Under the pieces are notes generated by a model. It was not told where the DNA came from and made no database searches. It was given only the letters and a program-made list of their open reading frames with translations. Below, piece by piece: positions 16,851 to 24,088 of a stretch of DNA of 33,826 bases (position 1 is its first letter; the number at the start of each line of letters is the position of its first letter). Source of the stretch: JBGPYB01 sp041493035 (GTDB lineage Bacteria > Acidobacteriota > Vicinamibacteria > Fen-336). Where the stretch lies: contig JBGPYB010000033.1 in NCBI GenBank assembly GCA_041493035.1, forward strand, positions 1-33,826. The letters are read 5' to 3'. Made by a program: the position numbers and the translations under genes.

Positions 16851-17336
16851 TCAGCGCCGAGGAAGAACCACGGTCTCGAGGAAGCTCGGAAGATCAGGGT
16901 GCGGCGCCGACTGGGAAAGCGGGACGACCTGTCCCGTCCCGATCTCGTCGCGGACGTCGAGGATGTGGATCACGCCACGCGCGCGGTGGAATGGGATGAA
17001 CCCCTCGGGAAGCTCCCCTCCCTCGATCAACCGGTGGCGGACGGAGAGAAGGTCGGGGACGAGCTCGATGTCGTGGACCATGGCGCGGAGTGGTCCGAAG
17101 ATCTCGTGGCCGTTGTAGAAAAGCCCGCCCCCGAAGCGTCCTAGAAAGGCGCGGAAGGACGAGGGCAGCTTACGCCCCAGGCTCCCCTCGAGCCGCGCGA
17201 GATCTTCGTCGCTCGCGGCCCCGGCGGTCATGTGCCGGTCGCGATCGCGGTCGAAGATGTCGAGGATCTGGACCAGGGTCAGGCTGCCTCGCCGGGGGGC
17301 GCGGCGCTCTCCGGTGTTCTCTTCTCCTCCAGTCAT
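16851..17336 (-). CDS. SMI1/KNR4 (SUKH) family protein
   Basis: A 161-residue soluble protein, ATG start, divergent from the SRAP gene across 40 bases. The SUKH pattern is seen from about residue 44: DLARLEGSLGRKLPSSFRAF, then GGLFYNGHEIFG, and a C-terminal strand region ending near GQVVPL. SUKH proteins are a large superfamily, many being immunity proteins against nuclease toxins, others with regulatory roles. No toxin or secretion gene is adjacent, so an immunity role cannot be claimed. The first 35 residues are charged and probably not part of the fold. Confidence 0.75.
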   Translation of the reverse strand: MTGGEENTGERRAPRRGSLTLVQILDIFDRDRDRHMTAGAASDEDLARLEGSLGRKLPSSFRAFLGRFGGGLFYNGHEIFGPLRAMVHDIELVPDLLSVRHRLIEGGELPEGFIPFHRARGVIHILDVRDEIGTGQVVPLSQSAPHPDLPSFLETVVLPRR

Positions 17337-17376
17337 TTCTGGCGCAAGGATACCCTTTTCGGCCTAACATCGGCGC

Positions 17377-18063
17377 GTGTGCGGTCGTTTCATACTCACC
17401 ACTCCGGGCGAGATCGTGGCCGAAGCCTTCGGCCTCGAAGAGACGCCTTCCCTCGAACCTCGATACAACATCGCGCCGACCCAGCCCATTGCGACGGTTC
17501 GGACCCTAGGGCAGAGTCCCACGCTCACGATGCTTCGGTGGGGACTCGTGCCGGTCTGGTCCCAGGAGCCACGAGGCCGCGCGCTGCTCATCAACGCGCG
17601 AGCCGATTCCCTCATGGCACGCCCATCGTTCCGCGAGGCCTTCGAGCGCAGGCGCTGCCTCATTCCCGCCGACGGCTTCTACGAGTGGAAGAGCATCGTG
17701 GGCCGAAGGCGCAAGGAGCCCTACTTCATTCGCATGGCCGACGGGAGGCCCTTCGCTTTTGCGGGCCTCTGGGAGCCGCCCCACCCGCGCGATCACGGGA
17801 GCACGGGGAGCTGCGCCATCGTGACGACGGAGCCGAGCGAGCTCCTCCTCAAGGTGCACGATCGCATGCCGGTGATCCTGTCCCCGCAGGACTACGCTGC
17901 GTGGCTTGAGACGGGCCCTCTCGACGTCTCGCAAGTGACGGCGCTTCTCCGTCCTTCCGCCGCAGCGATGACTCTCGTCCGCGTCGGGTTCGCGGTGAAC
18001 AGCGCGGCGAACGACTCCCCCGAATGCCTGCGTCCCGAGGGTCCGGTGGAGGATTCGTTGTAG
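17377..18063 (+). CDS. SRAP-domain DNA-protein crosslink protein (YedK/HMCES type)
   Basis: A 228-residue protein from GTG, giving MCGRF, with the catalytic Cys2 exposed after Met removal. This forces the choice of start. Other active-site residues are in place: Asn in LLINARADS (about 70), Glu in DGFYEWKS (about 100) and His in KVHDRMPVIL (about 155). The family forms a stable thiazolidine link with abasic sites in single-stranded DNA and protects them during replication. No clear ribosome site precedes the GTG, but TAACAT at 17365-17370 could serve as a -10 box placing the transcript start at or next to the GTG, so translation could be leaderless. The last 25 residues are beyond the domain. 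Confidence 0.92.
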   Translation: MCGRFILTTPGEIVAEAFGLEETPSLEPRYNIAPTQPIATVRTLGQSPTLTMLRWGLVPVWSQEPRGRALLINARADSLMARPSFREAFERRRCLIPADGFYEWKSIVGRRRKEPYFIRMADGRPFAFAGLWEPPHPRDHGSTGSCAIVTTEPSELLLKVHDRMPVILSPQDYAAWLETGPLDVSQVTALLRPSAAAMTLVRVGFAVNSAANDSPECLRPEGPVEDSL

Positions 18064-18074
18064 AGTTCGAGGGC

Positions 18075-19097
18075 ATGGCCAAATCGAGACGCCGCACGCG
18101 CGTGAAGACGCCGCCCATCTTGTTCGAGAAGACCCAGGAGACCCTGGCGCGCATCCAGCGGCGGGTGGAGGGGACGTTCCTCGCCTACTGGACGAGCACC
18201 AGCGGCTCGGTCTGCGACAACGACGTCATGGCCCTCCACGAGGTTCTGCGGGAAATCGGGCCACGCGAACGCCTGACCCTGTTCGTGAAGTCCGACGGGG
18301 GCAGCGGCATGGCCTCGCTCCGGATGGTCCACCTGCTGCGCAGGCACGCCAAGCGGTTGACGGTAGTAGCCCCTCTCAACTGCGCCTCGGCCGCAACCAT
18401 GCTGGCGCTGGGCGCGGACACCATCGGCATGGGGCCGCTCTCGTATCTGACCGCGGTGGACACGTCCCTGGAGCACGACCTTTCTCCCCTGGATCACACC
18501 AACAACCTCGTGGCTGTGAGCAACGACGAGGTCGACCGCGTCATCCGCCTCTGGAAAGAGACGCTCGGGCGAGACCGGACACAGGCCGGGGTCAACCCCT
18601 ATCAGGAACTGTACAAATACCTGCACCCTCTCGTCATTGGCTCCCTGGACCGGGCCAGCAGCCTCTCGCTGATGCTCTGTCGCGAGATCCTGGGCTACCA
18701 CATGAAGGATGCGAAGAAGGCCGAGCGAATCGCCCGTCAGCTCAACTCCTCGTACCCCGCCCACCAGTACCCGATCACGAGCCGCGAGGCGCGGCGACTG
18801 GGCCTGAACGTCCTCGACCTCGACCCGGCCACCGACCAGCTCTTGCAGGAGTTGAACCTGCTGTACTCCGAGATGGGGCAACGCGCCATCACCGACTACG
18901 ACGAGGCCAACCACCACGACAATGAGATCACCAACATCCTCGAAGGGAAGGGGCTCCAGGTCCTCTACCAGGTCGAGAAGGACTGGCACTATCGCAAGGA
19001 GGAGCGGCGGTTCGTCCCGATGAACGACGTCTCCGCGTGGTATCGGTGCCGCACCAAGGACGGCAAGGTCCAGAAGACCAAGTTCCACATCCGCTAG
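18075..19097 (+). CDS. SDH-family Clp-fold serine proteinase
   Basis: A 340-residue protein. The ATG at 18075 lies 11 bases after the SRAP stop; a longer in-frame start would overlap the SRAP gene. The central region matches the SDH (PF01972-like) branch of the ClpP/SppA crotonase-like fold: FVKSDGGSGMASLRMVHLL (about 75-93), the nucleophile region LNCASAATMLALGADTIGM (about 106-124) and a following PLSYLTAVD segment. The nucleophile is probably the Ser in the NCASAAT stretch. No signal peptide or clear membrane helix is visible, unlike SppA. The C-terminal 80 residues, rich in charged and aromatic residues, are not recognised. Substrates are unknown. Confidence 0.78.
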   Translation: MAKSRRRTRVKTPPILFEKTQETLARIQRRVEGTFLAYWTSTSGSVCDNDVMALHEVLREIGPRERLTLFVKSDGGSGMASLRMVHLLRRHAKRLTVVAPLNCASAATMLALGADTIGMGPLSYLTAVDTSLEHDLSPLDHTNNLVAVSNDEVDRVIRLWKETLGRDRTQAGVNPYQELYKYLHPLVIGSLDRASSLSLMLCREILGYHMKDAKKAERIARQLNSSYPAHQYPITSREARRLGLNVLDLDPATDQLLQELNLLYSEMGQRAITDYDEANHHDNEITNILEGKGLQVLYQVEKDWHYRKEERRFVPMNDVSAWYRCRTKDGKVQKTKFHIR

Positions 19098-19100
19098 GCC

Positions 19101-19134
19101 GCGGCGACGAGCCGAAACAGCCGCTCGTCGCCGC
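19101..19134. terminator. Strong hairpin between convergent genes, probable bidirectional terminator
   Basis: GCGGCGACGAGC (19101-19112) and GCTCGTCGCCGC (19123-19134) form a perfect 12-bp stem with a 10-base loop. It begins four bases after the proteinase stop and 19 bases before the end of the opposite gene. A T-run is lacking, but stem strength and position fit transcription termination in both directions. Confidence 0.6.
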
Positions 19135-19152
19135 TCTCGTAACCGCCGGCCG

Positions 19153-19584
19153 CTACCGGGCCGCCGTCTCCGCGGCATGCTTGGCCTGGAATTGGATCTT
19201 GTCCGCGATCCCCTGGGACGTGTGCTTCTTGCACTTGATCATGATGGCCTCGGCCCCCTGGGGTCCCTCGGTGTGAACGGTCAGGAACTCCTCGGTCTTC
19301 CCCGCGAAGATCCCGAGGGCCATCTTCCGGCCGAAGCTCCCTTCGTCGTGATTGACGGAGCTGGTGGCTCCCGTCACGGATTGGATCGGCAAGCTGAAAA
19401 CGTCGGCTCCGTCCTTGTTCTTGAAGGTCACGCCTCGTTCGTCGAGGATGAGCTGCCCTTTGACCTTTTGGTTCAGCCCTGCTCGTCCCGACACGTACTC
19501 GACCTCGGGAAAGACTTCGCCAGCCACGAGGGGCGCGGCCACTAGAAGAACGAGGGACGTCAGGAAGGATGCTCTGCGAGTCAT
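19153..19584 (-). CDS. Secreted small protein, possibly PH/GRAM-like fold
   Basis: A 143-residue protein, ATG preceded by AAGGAGGAGGAG, a very strong ribosome site. A signal peptide covers about residues 1-21 (SLVLLVAAPLVAG). The mature part alternates short beta-like stretches (KGQLILDERGVTFKN, VFSLPIQSVTGATSS, EFLTVHTEG, AIMIKCKK) and ends in one helix, the order expected of PH/GRAM-like domains. That fold is only a guess from the pattern. It lies 12 bases after the lipoprotein gene on the same strand and probably shares its transcript. Function unknown. Confidence 0.75.
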   Translation of the reverse strand: MTRRASFLTSLVLLVAAPLVAGEVFPEVEYVSGRAGLNQKVKGQLILDERGVTFKNKDGADVFSLPIQSVTGATSSVNHDEGSFGRKMALGIFAGKTEEFLTVHTEGPQGAEAIMIKCKKHTSQGIADKIQFQAKHAAETAAR

Positions 19585-19596
19585 GTCTCCTCCTCC

Positions 19597-20091
19597 TTAC
19601 TTCGTGAGAAGAATCTGGTAGCTGCCCGATTCGTTGCCAATCCCGGCGTTGGCGACGATCATCGTGTAGGTTCCGGCGGCGGCGTTCGCCAGGCCGAGCT
19701 TTATGGGCTTGTTGGTCGTGGGGTCCTGGGACGCCACTTCGGTGCAGCCGTTGGCGTAAAAGAGACTGTAGGTGCACGAGCCCGGGAAGAACGCGACGGC
19801 CATGGCGTTCGACGCGTTTGTCCAGTCGACCACAGCCTGAAGAGAGCCCGTGGCGCTCGTGGTGAACTCGACGCGAGCGGCGTCGAACGCGAAGCCATTG
19901 CCCTGTGCGTTCGGCACGCTCAAGAGCGTGAACGTCCCTTGCTGCAGGACCGTCGTCGTCGCAGCCGGCGTGGACGGCGAAGCAGGGTTCGAGCCTCCGC
20001 CGCACCCCGACAATCCCAGCGCCAGACCGAGGGCCAGAACGGCTCCCACAGCATTCCCGCGTCTCGTACGGAGCATCCTGAAAACCGGCAT
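19597..20091 (-). CDS. Lipoprotein with possible pre-peptidase C-terminal-like domain
   Basis: A 164-residue exported protein. The ATG at 20091 has GGGGAGG a few bases upstream, whereas the longer in-frame start at 20193 would add 34 residues without a signal. The signal peptide ends in LSGC (Cys about residue 29) followed by a Gly/Ser/Pro/Thr linker. The mature part is a single beta-rich domain ending in AAAGTYTMIVANAGIGNESG, which recalls PPC-type domains. First gene of a two-gene unit with the secreted protein at 19153. Function unknown. Confidence 0.75.
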   Translation of the reverse strand: MPVFRMLRTRRGNAVGAVLALGLALGLSGCGGGSNPASPSTPAATTTVLQQGTFTLLSVPNAQGNGFAFDAARVEFTTSATGSLQAVVDWTNASNAMAVAFFPGSCTYSLFYANGCTEVASQDPTTNKPIKLGLANAAAGTYTMIVANAGIGNESGSYQILLTK

Positions 20092-20158
20092 CACACACCT
20101 CCCCTTTTCGGCGACCCTCATCTCCCCAGAGGGCCGCTTCTGAGAGGTAACGCGTGAA

Positions 20159-20177
20159 TGAGGGGGAAAACCCCTCA
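20159..20177. promoter_or_regulatory. Palindrome between divergent lipoprotein and sigma genes
   Basis: TGAGGGG (20159-20165) and CCCCTCA (20171-20177) form a perfect 7-bp inverted repeat with a GAAAA centre, in the 159-base region between divergent starts. It could be an operator or an RNA hairpin; no T-run follows in either direction. Confidence 0.35.
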
Positions 20178-20183
20178 CGGGAT

Positions 20184-20212
20184 TTGCGCCCAACCGGGGC
20201 GGCCGCTATCCT
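20184..20212 (+). promoter_or_regulatory. Weak predicted promoter of the ECF sigma gene
   Basis: TTGCGC (20184-20189) and TATCCT (20207-20212) are 17 bases apart and about 40 bases before the ATG. The -35 match is only 3 of 6, so this is tentative. Confidence 0.3.
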
Positions 20213-20250
20213 CAACGGTCAACGATCCTTCTTCCTGTTGGAGTTGCTCG

Positions 20251-20820
20251 ATGACCTCGCCGCCGAATGTCACCGAGTTGCTGGCTGCCTGGAGCCAGGG
20301 GGACCGGGCCGCCCTCGACGCGCTGATGCCCGTCGTCTACGGAGAGTTGCGCCGCATCGCCAGGGCCTACCTGGCCCGCGAGCGCCGCGACCACACTCTC
20401 CAGACCACCGCCCTCGTCCACGAGGCCTACCTCAAGCTGGTCGATCAACGGCGGGTCCATTGGCAGAACCGCGCCCACTTTTTCGGCGTCGCGGCGCAGA
20501 TGATGCGGCGAATCCTGGTCGATCACGCTCGGGCCCGAAGGGCCGGCAAGCGTGGGGCGGGGGCGGAGACCATTGCCCTCGAGCTGTCTCCCGAGTTGAG
20601 CGCCAAGCCGAAGGTCGACCTTCTGGGGCTCGACGACGCGCTCGACCGCCTGGCGGCTTTGGATCCGCGCCAGGGACGACTGGTCGAGCTGCGCTTCTTC
20701 GGCGGCCTTTCGATCGAAGAAGCCGCGGAAGTCATGGACCTCTCCCCCGCCACCCTGAGCCGCGATTGGACCATGGCGAAGGCGTGGCTCTTCAGGGAAA
20801 TGGGGGGGTCGGCCGCGTGA
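20251..20820 (+). CDS. ECF-type RNA polymerase sigma factor
   Basis: A 189-residue sigma factor. ATG at 20251 with TTGGAG about 7 bases upstream; longer starts give non-family sequence. Region 2 spans about residues 8-80 (LPVVYGELRRIARAYLARER, then DHTLQTTALVHEAYLKL, a hallmark of the large ECF subgroup found in Planctomycetota and Acidobacteriota). Region 4 spans about 125-185 (LDRLAALDPRQGRLVELRFF, EEAAEVMDLSPATLSRDW). In that subgroup the next gene usually encodes a Ser/Thr kinase thought to control the sigma factor. Here only the first codons of such a kinase remain. No anti-sigma gene is adjacent. Confidence 0.93.
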   Translation: MTSPPNVTELLAAWSQGDRAALDALMPVVYGELRRIARAYLARERRDHTLQTTALVHEAYLKLVDQRRVHWQNRAHFFGVAAQMMRRILVDHARARRAGKRGAGAETIALELSPELSAKPKVDLLGLDDALDRLAALDPRQGRLVELRFFGGLSIEEAAEVMDLSPATLSRDWTMAKAWLFREMGGSAA

Positions 20821-20861
20821 AACCCGAGGGCTGGGAGCGACTCAAGGAGGTCTTCCAGGCC
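20817..20861 (+). pseudogene. N-terminal stub of a sigma-linked Ser/Thr protein kinase gene
   Basis: A GTG overlapping the sigma stop (GTGA) reads MKPEGWERLKEVFQA, which is how the kinases that follow this type of ECF sigma factor normally begin (M-x-P-E-x-W-x-x-x-x-x-L-F-x-A). After this the frame gives only Arg/Pro-rich antisense-like sequence, ending at 21032 without any kinase motif, because the tail of the opposite-strand HEAT gene begins. The stub marks a deletion or rearrangement breakpoint near 20861. Confidence 0.65.
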
Positions 20862-21786
20862 CTTTGCCGAGCGACTCGAGGGCTTGACGGGCCGCCTCGC
20901 GGACCTCGGGATTGGGATCGCGAAGGCCGCATCGGAGCGCCTCCGTCGCCGGGGCGCTGCCAATCGTCCCGAGGGCGGCGACGGCCGCCGCACGCACGAC
21001 CGGCTCGCGGTCGCCACACGCCGCGGCCTTGAGCGGCCCGAGCACGGCCTCGCCCCACCCCGCGCGGCCCAGGCCACGAGCCGCCTTGGCGCGAACCCGC
21101 GGCGCCGCGTCGGTCTTGAGCACGGCTAGGAGCGGCGGGAGCACTCGAGGCTCCTGAATCCTTCCGAGGGCCAACGCGGCAGCCGCGCGGACCCCTTCGC
21201 CGTCCGCAGCCAGAGCCTTCAGCAGTGGATCGACAGCGCGCTTGTCCCCCATCTCTCCGAGAGCCTGCGCCGCCGCCGATTGCAACCCTGAATCGGAGGC
21301 GTCCAGGAGTGCGGCGACCGCATCGAAGACCGTCGCATCGCCGATCGAGCCGAGCGTCCCCAGGGCGGCCTTTGCCACTTCGGGATTCGAGTCGGCCAGT
21401 GCGGAAACGAGAGCGGGCAGGGCGCGTCGCCCGCCGGCATTAGGGGCGTCCAGGGAGTCGGCGGCCGCAGCGCGGACCTCGGCATCGGCGTCGCCGAGGG
21501 CCCGGACGAGGGCGTCGACCGCACGGGTGTCGGAGTCGGCCAACGTCAGCGGACCGTGAAGGGCCTGGACCACGGCGAGGCGCACCCCCGGATCGTCGTC
21601 GGAGACGGCTTCGACCAGCGCCCCGAGCGCCCGGGGATCAGCGAGAGTGCCGAGGGAGCGAGCGGTCCTCGCCCGGACGAGCGCATCCTTCGACCGCATC
21701 TGCTGAAGCGCGTCGACGATCCGGCTCTCCTCCGGCGCGGTCGCCGCGGCCATAAGAAGCGCGACGCCGATCCTCATCAGGAGCAT
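20842..21786 (-). CDS. Exported HEAT-repeat protein
   Basis: A 314-residue protein, ATG nine bases after the aminopeptidase gene. A short hydrophobic N-terminus (LLMRIGVALLMAAATA) suggests export. Nearly all of the rest is PBS-lyase-type HEAT repeats of about 30 residues with the pattern DPRALGALVEAVSDDDPGVR, continuing to about residue 306. Such solenoids serve as protein-binding scaffolds. The last seven codons run into the kinase stub on the other strand, so the natural C-terminus was probably replaced when the junction formed. Last gene of the M61-pheA-aminopeptidase operon. Confidence 0.85.
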   Translation of the reverse strand: MLLMRIGVALLMAAATAPEESRIVDALQQMRSKDALVRARTARSLGTLADPRALGALVEAVSDDDPGVRLAVVQALHGPLTLADSDTRAVDALVRALGDADAEVRAAAADSLDAPNAGGRRALPALVSALADSNPEVAKAALGTLGSIGDATVFDAVAALLDASDSGLQSAAAQALGEMGDKRAVDPLLKALAADGEGVRAAAALALGRIQEPRVLPPLLAVLKTDAAPRVRAKAARGLGRAGWGEAVLGPLKAAACGDREPVVRAAAVAALGTIGSAPATEALRCGLRDPNPEVREAARQALESLGKGPGRPP

Positions 21787-21795
21787 GGCCAGTCT

Positions 21796-23205
21796 TCAGC
21801 GTCCCGCGATGGCCTTCTCGATCTCGGCGATCTCGCGGGGCGCCCCGCACGACAAGCAGTCGGAGCCCGTGGGCGTGACCAGCACGTCGTCTTCGATGCG
21901 CACGCCGATGTTCCACCAGCGCTTGTCGGGGGTCGATCCCTCGGCGATGTAGATCCCCGGCTCCACGGTGAGGACCATTCCGGGCTCCAGCTTGACCATG
22001 GCCTTGCCGTAGCGCTCCTTGCGATCCATTCCCTCGGGAAATCCGTAGCTCCCCGCGTCGTGAACGTCCAGGCCGAGCCAATGGCTGGAGCCGTGAGGAT
22101 AGAACTTTTGATAGGTGCGTTCCTTCAGGATCTCCTCGCGACTGCCCGTGAGGATGCCGAGCTTCATGAGCCCATCCACCACCACGTCGACTGTGGCGGC
22201 ATGCAGGTCGCGGAAGACGACGCCGGGCTTGATCAGCGCGATGCCGGCCTTCTGCGCGGCCAGGACGATCTCGTAGACGGCCCGCTGGTCCGGAGAGAAG
22301 CGGCCCGAGGCCGGATAGCTGCGCGTGACGTCGGCGGCGTACATCCCGTACTCGCAGGCGGTGTCGTTCACGACCATGGAGCCGGCTTCCATCGCCTGGT
22401 CGTCGGCGAGGTAGTGCAGGATCACGGAGTTGCGCCCCGATCCCACGATGGGCGGATAGGCCATCCGCGCGGAGCCGTTCGAGACGCAGTGGGAGACCAT
22501 GAGCCCCTTGAGCACGGCTTCGTTCACGCCGGGGCGGACGCGCGCCATCGCGGCACGATGAGCCTCGGCCGAGAGCACCGCGGCGCGGCGCAGGATCGCG
22601 ACCTCGGTGTCGTCCTTGACGACGCGGAGCTGGTGGACGACGGGACCCGCCTCGGCCGCCGGCCTCGGGCCGACCGCGTTCCTGTTCTCCTGGTTCCATG
22701 CGGCCAGGAGCTGCTCGCGGAACTTGGCGTCCCCGGGCGCGGAGAACTGGAGGCTCTTGGCCCCGACGAAGAGGCCGGGAAGCTTGGTCCAGAGGTCGGT
22801 CACCAGAAATGCCTCGTCGGCGCCGTATTCCTTCACGGCGCCTTCGGTCCCAGCCCTGTAGCCGGTCCACTGTTCCTTGGCGAAGTCCTTGGGGTCGACG
22901 AAGAGGACGAACCGCTTGCCGTCGGGAGCATTCGGCCGGAAAACGGCGACGGCCTCGGCTTCCTGAAAGCCGGTCAGATACCAGAAGTCGGAGTCGGGAC
23001 GGAAGGGATCGGTGGTGGCGTCGATCTCCTTCTCGGCGGTCGTGCGGAAGACAGCGATCGAGTCCGCGGGGAGCCGCTCGATCAGCCTTTCCCTGTGGGC
23101 TTTGAAGAAGGCGAGCGGCTCCTCACGCACGGCGGGGGCCGCGAAGGCCATGACCGCGGAGGCGAAGAGAACGAGGGACAGGGCGACGGGTCGGCGCAGG
23201 GTCAT
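21796..23205 (-). CDS. Exported Xaa-Pro aminopeptidase (M24B)
   Basis: A 469-residue protein. ATG with AGAAGGAG six bases upstream. Residues 1-22 are a signal peptide, so the enzyme acts outside the cytoplasm, unlike E. coli PepP. The N-terminal domain has FRPDSDFWYLTGF (about 68-80), typical of aminopeptidase P. The pita-bread domain keeps all five metal ligands: Asp in NDTACEY, Asp in AADVTRSYP, His in HGSSHWLGLDVHD, Glu in TVEPGIYI and Glu in GVRIEDDVLVT. It removes N-terminal residues preceding proline from peptides. With the M61 peptidase in the same operon it suggests extracytoplasmic peptide degradation. Confidence 0.93.
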   Translation of the reverse strand: MTLRRPVALSLVLFASAVMAFAAPAVREEPLAFFKAHRERLIERLPADSIAVFRTTAEKEIDATTDPFRPDSDFWYLTGFQEAEAVAVFRPNAPDGKRFVLFVDPKDFAKEQWTGYRAGTEGAVKEYGADEAFLVTDLWTKLPGLFVGAKSLQFSAPGDAKFREQLLAAWNQENRNAVGPRPAAEAGPVVHQLRVVKDDTEVAILRRAAVLSAEAHRAAMARVRPGVNEAVLKGLMVSHCVSNGSARMAYPPIVGSGRNSVILHYLADDQAMEAGSMVVNDTACEYGMYAADVTRSYPASGRFSPDQRAVYEIVLAAQKAGIALIKPGVVFRDLHAATVDVVVDGLMKLGILTGSREEILKERTYQKFYPHGSSHWLGLDVHDAGSYGFPEGMDRKERYGKAMVKLEPGMVLTVEPGIYIAEGSTPDKRWWNIGVRIEDDVLVTPTGSDCLSCGAPREIAEIEKAIAGR

Positions 23206-23232
23206 CGAGGCTCCTTCTGGAAAGCCTCGATT

Positions 23233-24081
23233 CTACTGCGCCGCGGTCCGCTTCAGGCCGTCGGGATAGGAACCGAGGATCCGTAGCTCATGGGCCAGCC
23301 CTTCCAGCTCGCTGAGAGCCTTCCCGGTCGCACCTCGCGGGTCTCCGAGGACGTCCAGGTAGAAGGCGTACTCCCAGGGACGTCCACGGAGCGGCCGCGA
23401 CTCGATCTTGGCGAGGTCCACGCCACGAAGCGCGAAGGCACCCAGCGCGCGATGGAGCGCCCCCGGCTCGTTCTTCAACGTGAACACGATCGACGTCTTG
23501 GTGGCGACCTCGACGGGCCCGGCGTCGCGGGAGAGCATGAGAAAGCGCGTGTAGTTCTGGGGATCGTCTTCGATGCCGTCCAAGAGGATTTCTCCACCGT
23601 AGAGGCTGGCCGCGAGACTCGAGGCGATCGCGGCATGGGTCGCGGGGCCGTCGCGCAGCAGGTCCTTGACGCTTCCGGCCGTGTCGTAGGCCGCCACCGC
23701 CTCGATGTCCTTGTGGTCGGCGAAGAAACGCCGGCATTGCGCGAGGGCCACGGGGTGGGACGCCACGCGACGAATCGACGCGACCGACGCGCCGGGCCGC
23801 GCGATGAGGCAATGGCGTATCCGAAGCTGGGTCTCGGCCACAATATGGAGAGGAGACGCCCAGAGCCGGTCGTAGTTCTCGTGGATCGACCCCGCGAGGG
23901 AGTTCTCGATGGGGACGAGGGCCCGGTTCGCCTTCCCCGATACGGCGGCCTCGAAGAGCGCTTCGAAACTCGCACAGGCCAGGATCTCGACGTCGGGACC
24001 CGCCACCTCGTGGGCGGCCTCGTGGCTGAAGGCGCCCCGCTCCCCCTGGATCGCGACGATGAGCCGCGGGCCTTCGCTCAC
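23233..24081 (-). CDS. pheA: Prephenate dehydratase
   Basis: A 282-residue monofunctional enzyme with a catalytic domain (about 8-185) and a C-terminal ACT domain (about 195-275). The GTG start lies 7 bases after the M61 gene. Seen: GERGAFSHEAA, PIENSLAGSIHENYD, DTAGSVKDL and the NYTRFLML segment carrying the catalytic TRF. The ACT domain has GALHRALGAFALRGVDLAKIE followed by SRP, the phenylalanine-binding ESRP motif, so feedback inhibition by phenylalanine is expected. It converts prephenate to phenylpyruvate in phenylalanine synthesis. Its place between two exported peptidases is unusual and may only reflect transcriptional convenience. Confidence 0.95.
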   Translation of the reverse strand: MSEGPRLIVAIQGERGAFSHEAAHEVAGPDVEILACASFEALFEAAVSGKANRALVPIENSLAGSIHENYDRLWASPLHIVAETQLRIRHCLIARPGASVASIRRVASHPVALAQCRRFFADHKDIEAVAAYDTAGSVKDLLRDGPATHAAIASSLAASLYGGEILLDGIEDDPQNYTRFLMLSRDAGPVEVATKTSIVFTLKNEPGALHRALGAFALRGVDLAKIESRPLRGRPWEYAFYLDVLGDPRGATGKALSELEGLAHELRILGSYPDGLKRTAAQ

Positions 24082-24088
24082 GCCCGCC

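Noticed and set aside
21556..23286. 576-codon open frame on the plus strand
   Set aside because: It is antisense to the Xaa-Pro aminopeptidase and HEAT genes, both supported by motifs and ribosome sites.
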